Shown here: positions 57,990 through 64,000 of the stretch, piece after piece
Layout of the letters: the number at the start of each line of letters is the position of its first letter
Numbering within the stretch: position 1 is the stretch's first letter
The notes under the pieces: generated by a model
Database searches by the model: none
What the model was told of the DNA's origin: nothing
Seen by the model: the letters and a program-made list of their open reading frames with translations, nothing else
NCBI GenBank assembly: GCA_019044685.2
Contig: JAGTXX020000006.1
Location: forward strand, 310,001-374,000
Direction of reading: 5' to 3'
DNA length: 64,000 nucleotides
From: Nannochloris sp. 'desiccata'
Lineage: Eukaryota > Chlorophyta > Trebouxiophyceae > Chlorellales > Chlorellaceae
Translations under genes and position numbers: made by a program

Positions 57990-58132
57990 AAAGAGATTTT
58001 AAACATGAATATATGCTTTTTAAAACTATTATTGTAAAATTATATTATATATGCTGTACACTTAAATGTGTAAGATTCCATAGGAAGACCTACCGAATTC
58101 CCAACAGATCGCATCATTTTCAATTTGTGATC

Positions 58133-58573
58133 ATGAAAGCCCAACGCAGTTTGCAGGATTTTATCTTCCGTGGCGAGGCACTAAAGCTCTATAGAGAATT
58201 TATTAGGATAACTAGATCAGCGCCAAAGCAATCTCAAGGCAAGTGCTCTAGAAACTCTGCTTTGTGTTTTTCAGTTGTCGGTGTTGGTCGTTCCCGTCAC
58301 TGATTTTTACAACTCGCTTTTTTCCTTTTCAATGCAGGAGAGCTCAGAGCTGAAGTCCGGCGAGAATTTGACGCACATAGAGAAGTTCCTGATAGACATA
58401 CGCAAAAATTTCTGCTATCAGATGGCAGGACCCGGCTAAAACAGCTCTCTGAAATGCTGGGCATGCAACGATCCGCCGCCACCTTAGAGGCCACACTGCC
58501 GCCACCACCACACCTGCCAAAACCAATACTGGACGCAAAAACATCGAAAAATAACGAAGAAACAGCGACTTAA
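58133..58573 (+). CDS. LYR-motif protein (LYRM2-like)
   Basis: Two exons (58133-58238, 58338-58573) give 113 aa. The first exon encodes MKAQRSLQDFIFRGEALKLYREFIR with the LYR triad in context, and the second starts GELRAEVRREFDAHREV, as in LYRM2-type mitochondrial proteins. LYR proteins bind acyl carrier protein and help assemble respiratory complexes or iron-sulphur proteins; which target applies here is unknown. The C-terminus adds a Pro-rich tail (LPPPPHLPKPILDAK). The intron donor is GC (AAG|GCAAGT) with a normal CAATGCAG acceptor. No GT donor preserves the frame, since the nearest (58243) gives an early stop. The gene begins 143 bp after the oxygenase stop. Confidence 0.82.
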
Positions 58574-58910
58574 AGCTGAACAATAAGGAAATGATATCGT
58601 TGGGTGATAGTTTTAAGCTAATGAGGGCTTTGACACAGGCGGGGAAGAGAGACCAACAAAAGAGACTCGAGTAACCAACAAAAGACTCTTGCCGGTGAGC
58701 CCAAAATGGGTGGCATCAACTGCCAATCAAGGAAGCTTTCCATTTATTTTTTTGAAAAATCACGAATGCCTCATGGCCTAGGGCAATAGAGGATGCATGG
58801 TAAGACATGGTTACAGGAGTTACACGTCAGGGGTTTTATTGCTAATACATTTTTCAATAGCTCTTATTTGCATGTATAATTTCATTTTTGTATCAAAACA
58901 GACATTTAAT
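58574..58910. other. Convergent 3' intergenic region
   Basis: The 337 bases lie between the LYR-protein and DAD1 stops. Two TTACA motifs (about 58810 and 58820; TGTAA on the minus strand) may direct 3'-end formation of DAD1. No gene was seen. Confidence 0.45.
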
Positions 58911-59544
58911 TTAACCAATATAACACCATACTGCAATGAATAATACCGTCATTGCAAATACGTAATCAACAAAGGCCCGTCGAGGAGTTTTCCCATCTTC
59001 AATTTTGCCACTCCCGTCATCGCCTGAAAGCTGCATTCTCAAACTCACTGCAAAAAGGGACATGGGGATTAAGACAAGGAATTGGAATTGGTTTGCTAGT
59101 TAATTGACGAGCATCTATGCTAAATAATGGACCTTGAGGGATCAGAGCACGCTATTAACACCCACGAAAAGCACACCGTTGCTGGCAAGACTTACGTGTA
59201 AGGACAAAACAGCCTATGCAGCAGAAAAAGCCAGCTAAGAAGGCATTGAATGGGAAAGACCCAACTAAGAAAGCGTATATGAACTGGAAAAGTGCTGTAG
59301 CTAAGGCGCACACAGAGAACAAGTCTAAAATCTGCAAATGAAATTATTGTGATCAACTTAAAATTCGGCCCTAGAAGCAAACCATCAATTAAAAATGCAC
59401 GGCATCGCCGAAGGTATGCATCATCACAATCAGTGATGGTCTTACCCTGAGCTGCATAGGCGTTTTCCCATACTCTTTGAGAAATGTTTCCCCGATTGAT
59501 CGTAGCGTCAGCTCAGAGCTCTTCGTTGCAGCTGTTCTACTCAT
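58911..59544 (-). CDS. DAD1: DAD1/OST2 subunit of oligosaccharyltransferase
   Basis: Three exons (59544-59446, 59331-59196, 59047-58911) with introns of 114 and 148 nt give 123 aa, near the usual 113-130. DAD1 is an essential small subunit of the ER complex that transfers the glycan to nascent proteins. It starts MSRTAATKSSELTL; FLKEYGKTPMQLR then matches the cytosolic head, and ALFQFIYAFLVGSFPFNAFLAGFF the first two membrane segments with the family hallmark GSFPFNAFL. The third exon gives SLRMQL, a charged loop (GDDGSGKIEDGKTPRRAF) and YVFAMTVLFIAVWCYIG, ending Tyr-Ile-Gly as in other species. The middle exon alone, with its read-through into the intron, would look like a truncated protein. 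Confidence 0.93.
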
Positions 59545-61089
59545 TGTTTATTCGTTTATTGTAACTGATTAAGAAGTTTCACTTTTGATGATTTGATTTG
59601 GCTGAAGTGGCAGAGCAAACTTTGTTTTGTTCTCCCTGCTTTCAAGTTTCCACGGTGGCGCCGGCCCCAGGTTCTCGATTCTTTGATCTCAATTCTGGTT
59701 TATGATGATGAGTTTACAACTCTCTGAATATATTTCAGGTTATGAATCATGATCTATGGGCAGAAGGGGTACTGTACATTGAGGAAAAAAAAAGCAAACC
59801 ATGCGCCACTTTGCTTTAGCACACGGAATAAAAAACTGTTTAAAAATAAACGGGGGAGGAGCAAACAGAAACAGGAAAAAGTATACGGTAGTAATATAAA
59901 TGAACTTTGAAATGAAAATGTTGTTAATTAATAATGGACTGTTGTTGATTGTCTACTCGGTAATTTTGTATATAGGCAAAGGGATAAAAAAGAGAGAGAA
60001 GGAACAACATAGCTCACAAGCAGAGAGACACCCCCACAGTAAGCAGCAGTTTACTTCAACCTCTTCTTTAACCCCTAGCAAAAAATGGCAAATCATTGAA
60101 AGCAACAGGAAATAAAAAAGTCTCAATTAGGGTCCAACTTTTCTTGAATTTTTATTTCTCGGCCCAAGTATAAAATCAAGGAAAGAGGAAAAATAAAAGC
60201 AGGAAATTTCAACTTTTTCAGAGAAATGGGGAAGTATAGTGATGAAATAGTATAAAGGCATAGCTAGAGAGGTAATACAGAAGTAGCATGAACTTATATT
60301 TCTTCTCTAAGCGTACCAAAAATGATTAAAAGAAAAAAAATGTCAAAAATCTTGGCTGTCTGGCAACAACTCGAAAATGAAATGCCTGCTGGCTGGTGCG
60401 AAAACAGCAAAATAAAAAAAAAACAGGGGAAATAAGGCTATAAGAAACCAAATTAGCAGAGCCTTTTTGAAATTAAACATGCATTGAGGTGAATGAGCTC
60501 CTTGAAGTCGAAGAACATGCAGGGAAAAAAGGGGCGGGTGAGGCAAAATCTAGATTAGAAGTAAGTAGAGAGAGATAATATAGCAAAGGAAAATGGACAC
60601 AACTAAAATCAACGAATAAAAGAAGAAGAAGAAGAAAAAAGGAAACGTTTCCTCTAGCAAACAACAACAACAGAAGGTCTACTTGTTAAAAAACAACGAT
60701 GACCCCCAAAGAAATGAAAATGAAAAAATGGCAGGCATAGACAAGAATACCTATGAGAAAGAGACTGGATAGAAAGAAGCAACTGGAGACTTCTCACGAT
60801 TGCTCCCTGACGTTGTATGTATCCAGAGAAAATTGCCATAAGTAGCCATGGATGGAAAAAATAAAAGAAGAAGAGAATTTAAAAAAGGTCGCCACTTTTC
60901 TTTATATAGAAAATCAGAAAGATTATTTAAGAATGTATCTCCCATTTGGTAGTGTTATTGTTGTTTGTAGTTTAGTTGTAGTGTAGAAGAACAGAGGTAT
61001 ACCAAGATGTCACATTCGTTCCAAGGAGAAGTGATCAAGCAATCCAATCTTGGGCGGAAAAAATAGTTTTCTAAAAGTTGGAAGTTTTC
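59545..61089. other. Gene-poor A-rich intergenic region
   Basis: About 1.5 kb without a supported gene. It holds the promoter of DAD1 on the left and the 3' UTR of the next minus-strand gene on the right. From roughly 59780 to 60900 the plus strand is strongly A/G-rich with several poly-A runs. Short frames there are composition artefacts. Confidence 0.5.
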
Positions 61090-62499
61090 CTATTTCTGGC
61101 CAGCAAACATTGGAGGGACCAGCTGAGGGTGGCTATTTTGTTGCATCATACTTTGTTGATGTTGTTGCTGAGCTTCCTGCATCATATGATAAAACATCTC
61201 CATCGACGCGGCAGCAGGCGCAGGCATGGCAGCACCACCCGCACCCGCACCGACCATCATGGCATGCAACACTTGCTGTGCATGAGGATGTCCAGCCATC
61301 GCAGCTAATTGTAAAGCTTGCATTTGCTGTGCCTGCTGTGCATGTGCAGGGTTTGACATCATAGCAGCCATCATAGCAGCGTGCTGGGGACCAGCAGCTT
61401 CCATTGCTTGGCGTTGCATGTGAGCAATCCACTCAAACACGTGACTCATTTGGGCGGCAGCCGCAGCGCTATCATTAGCACCGACAAGACCTTCTTCCTG
61501 TTGAGGTTCAGCAGCTTCAGGATAGGCGGTTACAGCACGAGGAACTCCTCGAACACCATCTTCACCTTCACCACCATCCTCTGGTGAGCTCAAACGGCCA
61601 TCATCAACATGGGTTTGTTCTCCAGAAGGGACTCTGCCGTCACTAGAGTTGTCTACAGCATTCGCAGCTTCCTCGAGATCATCAAGATCATATCCATCGT
61701 ATGCCAAGCTCGCAAGCTCACCTAAAGCGATTAACGCCTCGGCAATGGGCTGGCTGTCAATGTCGTTGGGATGGCCACGGGCGGTGGTGCGGCGCTGGAG
61801 GCGGGGGCCAACATTACGAGGAGCAGCAGGTTTTGTCGTGCGACGACGACGTTGGGTACCTGCACCGGGTTTCTTAACTGCCCCTTTGCTAGGATCTAAT
61901 CCAATGGCTTCGAATAATTTGCGACGAAGCCAGTTGTTGTTATTGGAAAACGTGCGGGCACCGTAGACGAGCTTGAACTTAGCTTGGAGTTCACGTTGGC
62001 TCATTTTCTTGATGATTTTCGCAGCATCAGAAATGGTATCTACACCGAAGTGAGAAAGAACACCGGTGCCACGCTGTTCGTTGGGGAGAGAGTGGCGGAG
62101 GAGATGGTGCTGTCGGGAGGCGTCAAAGGCAGCAGAGCTTCCAAGCTCCATCAATTCGGCAAATGCGGCAACGCGAGCTTCTTCGTCGCCAAAACTATCG
62201 CTGTTGTTGTCTCCCTCAGCCAAGGCAGTAGCAACAGCTGCTGCAAAGGGTGACTCCATCTGGTTGAAAGTGTCCGGTGCTTGGGGTACTTCGGGGACAG
62301 CAACGCATTGATTAGAGGGCTTTACTTCCTCGTCCGACGATGTAGGAAAGTTGGGAGCAGCAGCATCGTCGCTCAGCTGTCTGTCCACACCATTGTCATG
62401 CCCAACATTGCTGGGAGTGACCGAGGTCAGAGCTGCTTTATGGTCAGCTGCAGGCTTTATGATTTGGTTAGAAGGATCCATCAATAATGTAGAATCCAT
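61090..62499 (-). CDS. Unknown nuclear-type protein with a WLRRKL motif and Ala/Gln/Met-rich tail
   Basis: One exon of 469 aa. I cannot name the family. Residues about 165-205 form the only compact-looking segment: KKMSQRELQAKFKLVYGARTF followed by SNNNNWLRRKLFEAIGL. Similar short helical motifs with a 'YGR-T-NNN-WLRRKL' look occur in plant and algal nuclear proteins, but I do not know a defined role. It is followed by a basic AT-hook-like patch (GTQRRRRTTKPAA) near 210-220. The last 120 residues are rich in Ala, Met, Gln and His (AHAQQAQQMQALQLAAM), a common activator-like composition. A good acceptor (TTGCGTGCAG) lies 7 bases before the ATG on the minus strand, so a spliced 5' UTR or an upstream exon is possible. 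A chromatin or transcription role is inferred only. Confidence 0.65.
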   Translation of the reverse strand: MDSTLLMDPSNQIIKPAADHKAALTSVTPSNVGHDNGVDRQLSDDAAAPNFPTSSDEEVKPSNQCVAVPEVPQAPDTFNQMESPFAAAVATALAEGDNNSDSFGDEEARVAAFAELMELGSSAAFDASRQHHLLRHSLPNEQRGTGVLSHFGVDTISDAAKIIKKMSQRELQAKFKLVYGARTFSNNNNWLRRKLFEAIGLDPSKGAVKKPGAGTQRRRRTTKPAAPRNVGPRLQRRTTARGHPNDIDSQPIAEALIALGELASLAYDGYDLDDLEEAANAVDNSSDGRVPSGEQTHVDDGRLSSPEDGGEGEDGVRGVPRAVTAYPEAAEPQQEEGLVGANDSAAAAAQMSHVFEWIAHMQRQAMEAAGPQHAAMMAAMMSNPAHAQQAQQMQALQLAAMAGHPHAQQVLHAMMVGAGAGGAAMPAPAAASMEMFYHMMQEAQQQHQQSMMQQNSHPQLVPPMFAGQK

Positions 62500-63316
62500 T
62501 TATCACCTGCACGCAATGAATGGAGGAAGACAGGGGTGAGCATTGGGGTTCATGAGACAAAAGAGTAAAATGCCCACCATCGCCAGCGCTCCTTTCGGTC
62601 ACCCGGCCTTCTTGCGCGGCAACTGGCCTTTGGCACAGGTCAGCACGACAAATCGACCCTGCTTTCAACTGCAAGAGCTGAAAAAGTGACGCATTCTAGA
62701 ATTATTGCTGGGTTGAGCAACTGCCCCAGCCCTGCGAGATGGACGCCGCCTCTCGCTTCTATGGCATAATAAGCACCATACTATTCACAAAAGCAATAGC
62801 TTTCACAAAGGGGAAGGGCGTTGGCCTGACATTTCGCTGGGGGGCGAAATGGAGGGGCACGCTGTTCTCTCGGCGTCTGATTCTTCTCTCAATAATCTGT
62901 CACACCCAAGCCATTGCATCTTACCTTCGAAACTATCGTAGGGGGCAAGGGTTGCCTAACTTAACGGATTTTGCGATTTCGAAACAATCGGCCACGCTGA
63001 ATTTGCAATTTTTAAATGCGCTGACACGCGGAAACCCAGGACGCTGGAGGTCCTATCTAATACAAATGATGATAAGAAATGGATATAACTTTAATGATTG
63101 GTCGTAAGAGCACGAAACCTCTCTTATTTCATAAGAGTTTCAGCGCAGCCAAATGGAAAGCGCTTTTGCGGCCAGGATCGATGCAAGGCCCAAGGGGGTT
63201 GAATCTCGCGTTGAAGCTGAGCCATGGAAATAAAGTGCGGTTGGCTTCGTTAGAAAAATAAACGTGCTCTTAGTTTTATTATTTTTTGGAATCTATATAC
63301 CAATTTTACACCGTGT
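62500..63316. other. Intergenic region with an uncertain small open frame
   Basis: A plus-strand frame at 62739-63107 (122 aa, MDAASRFYGIIST) has a weakly hydrophobic start and a basic end, but no known motif and no splice support, so I leave it uncalled. A TTACA at about 63306 may act as the poly(A) signal of the minus-strand BRCT gene. The rest holds the 5' region of the preceding gene. Confidence 0.45.
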
Positions 63317-64000
63317 TCATAAACTAATGGAACTTTCGGGTTCCGGTCGCTGTCCTGCACCTCGAGCAGCTTCAGCGGCGATTACTCTACCTCTCTTGTG
63401 ACCACCGCCGAGAAGTACATGTTCTTCTAAATTTGAGCTTGGTTTCGCGAGCCAATCAACTACATACATTGAATTAACGCACATCGCACCTCCCTTCACT
63501 TGTTTCTGCACAGAATCAGAGCTTGTTGCGCAGTTTTTCCCGGCAATAACGATGTCGGCCTGTTGGGAAAGCGGCACAAGAGTCCCTCCTCCAGCCAAAA
63601 GGATCGCTATAAGATCGTCTTTAGAAGGAGGTTCGTCTAATCCACGCGCTACAATTGTGAAATAAAGTCCATTAAATGCTCCAGCGCCGGTTTGCGCACG
63701 TTTCATTCTCCAAAAACGCGCTACACCAGACTCAATCCCAGCAGCCCCTGTGGCGTTAGAGGTAGATTTTTTTTTAAAGGTATCGCTCCCCCCAGCTACT
63801 GGCCGTTCTACTTCATACGCGTCCGCATCAACAAGCTTGCCAGCTTCTTGACAGACAGTAGCAAATTCAGGGCCTACAATCCAGGCACCAGATGCAAGCG
63901 CTGCAAGACATTTTTGGTTTCGTTTGAGCGACGGTGCAACGATGTGTGTGAACTCTGGTTGCCAATCATGTTTAAGTTCCCCAGCTAAAGAAGTAGTTAT
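63317..64000 (-). CDS. BRCT-domain protein, C-terminal part (runs off the window)
   Basis: The frame is open from position 64000, giving 228 residues of C-terminus; the start is outside. Residues 11-50 of the visible part form the second half of a BRCT repeat (EFTHIVAPSLKRNQKCLAAL, ASGAWIVGPEF). A second BRCT follows at about 108-190 (FNGLYFTIVARG, ADIVIAGKN, CVNSMYVVDWL). This arrangement resembles the tandem C-terminal BRCTs of MDC1/PTIP/BRCA1-type DNA-damage proteins that bind phosphoserine peptides. The linker of about 50 residues is Lys/Ser/Ala-rich. Without the N-terminus the specific family member cannot be named. Confidence 0.8.
   Translation of the reverse strand: MTTSLAGELKHDWQPEFTHIVAPSLKRNQKCLAALASGAWIVGPEFATVCQEAGKLVDADAYEVERPVAGGSDTFKKKSTSNATGAAGIESGVARFWRMKRAQTGAGAFNGLYFTIVARGLDEPPSKDDLIAILLAGGGTLVPLSQQADIVIAGKNCATSSDSVQKQVKGGAMCVNSMYVVDWLAKPSSNLEEHVLLGGGHKRGRVIAAEAARGAGQRPEPESSISL

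Noticed and set aside
62739..63107. 122-residue plus-strand open frame
   Set aside because: No homology, no splice signals or promoter evidence; kept only as a note in the gap entry.
1..64000. CRISPR arrays, rRNA, tRNA or transposon ends
   Set aside because: No direct-repeat/spacer pattern, rRNA core sequence, convincing tRNA box pair, transposase or long terminal repeat was noticed by eye; a covariance-model scan was not possible.

Overview
The window is 64 kb of nuclear DNA from a eukaryote. Genes lie on both strands, and most are split by GT-AG introns of about 65-350 nt with pyrimidine-rich acceptors. Several clues point to a green alga: a secreted protein with an RKLLQ motif just after its signal peptide and a PAN/apple domain; an organelle-type polynucleotide phosphorylase (absent from fungi); a nuclear chorismate-lyase-like (DUF98/Ycf21) gene; plant-type USP-related and nucleotidyltransferase-family proteins; and TGTAA motifs soon after many stop codons, as in chlorophyte poly(A) signals. 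The lineage is inferred, not proven.

Layout. 1-4.6 kb: USP-type ubiquitin hydrolase-related protein. 6.2-8.0 kb: U2AF65-like splicing factor on the minus strand. 8.7-9.9 kb: chorismate-lyase-like protein. 10.2-11.0 kb: bacterial-type QueC-like protein. 11.3-13.5 kb: three-domain FKBP-TPR immunophilin. 13.9-15.0 kb: MADS-box factor. 15.4-16.6 kb: unknown coiled-coil protein. 16.8-20.2 kb: polynucleotide phosphorylase. 20.5-22.9 kb: secreted PAN/proline-rich repeat protein. 24.4-28.2 kb: APAF1-like WD40 protein without a visible NTPase. 28.5-32.0 kb: poly(A)-polymerase-like nucleotidyltransferase. 32.3-33.4 kb: TFIIS N-domain protein. 33.7-38.4 kb: giant coiled-coil protein. 38.5-39.4 kb: DUF599 membrane protein. 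39.8-43.0 kb: MPS1/TTK kinase. 43.4-44.3 kb: FkbM methyltransferase. 44.7-45.3 kb: glyoxalase I. 45.5-53.0 kb: PRP8. 53.5-54.9 kb: GDP-mannose pyrophosphorylase. 55.3-56.9 kb: primase small subunit. 57.1-58.0 kb: 2-oxoglutarate/Fe(II) oxygenase. 58.1-58.6 kb: LYR-motif protein. 58.9-59.5 kb: DAD1/OST2. 61.1-62.5 kb: unknown nuclear-like protein. 63.3-64.0 kb: BRCT protein running off the window.

The genes are mostly unrelated housekeeping functions, as is usual for a eukaryotic locus: RNA splicing and processing (U2AF65-like, PRP8, PNPase), cell-cycle and genome maintenance (MPS1, primase, BRCT), glycosylation (GMP pyrophosphorylase, DAD1), protein folding and turnover. No operon-like system, CRISPR array, rRNA, confident tRNA or intact transposon was seen. 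The least ordinary items are the QueC-like gene, the U2AF65-like protein with two competing acceptors inside RRM1 and no third RRM, the WD40 protein keeping APAF1-like helical parts without an NTPase, the repeat-built secreted PAN protein, and a GC-AG intron in the LYR gene. Many small first exons were reconstructed by hand from splice signals and family alignment.
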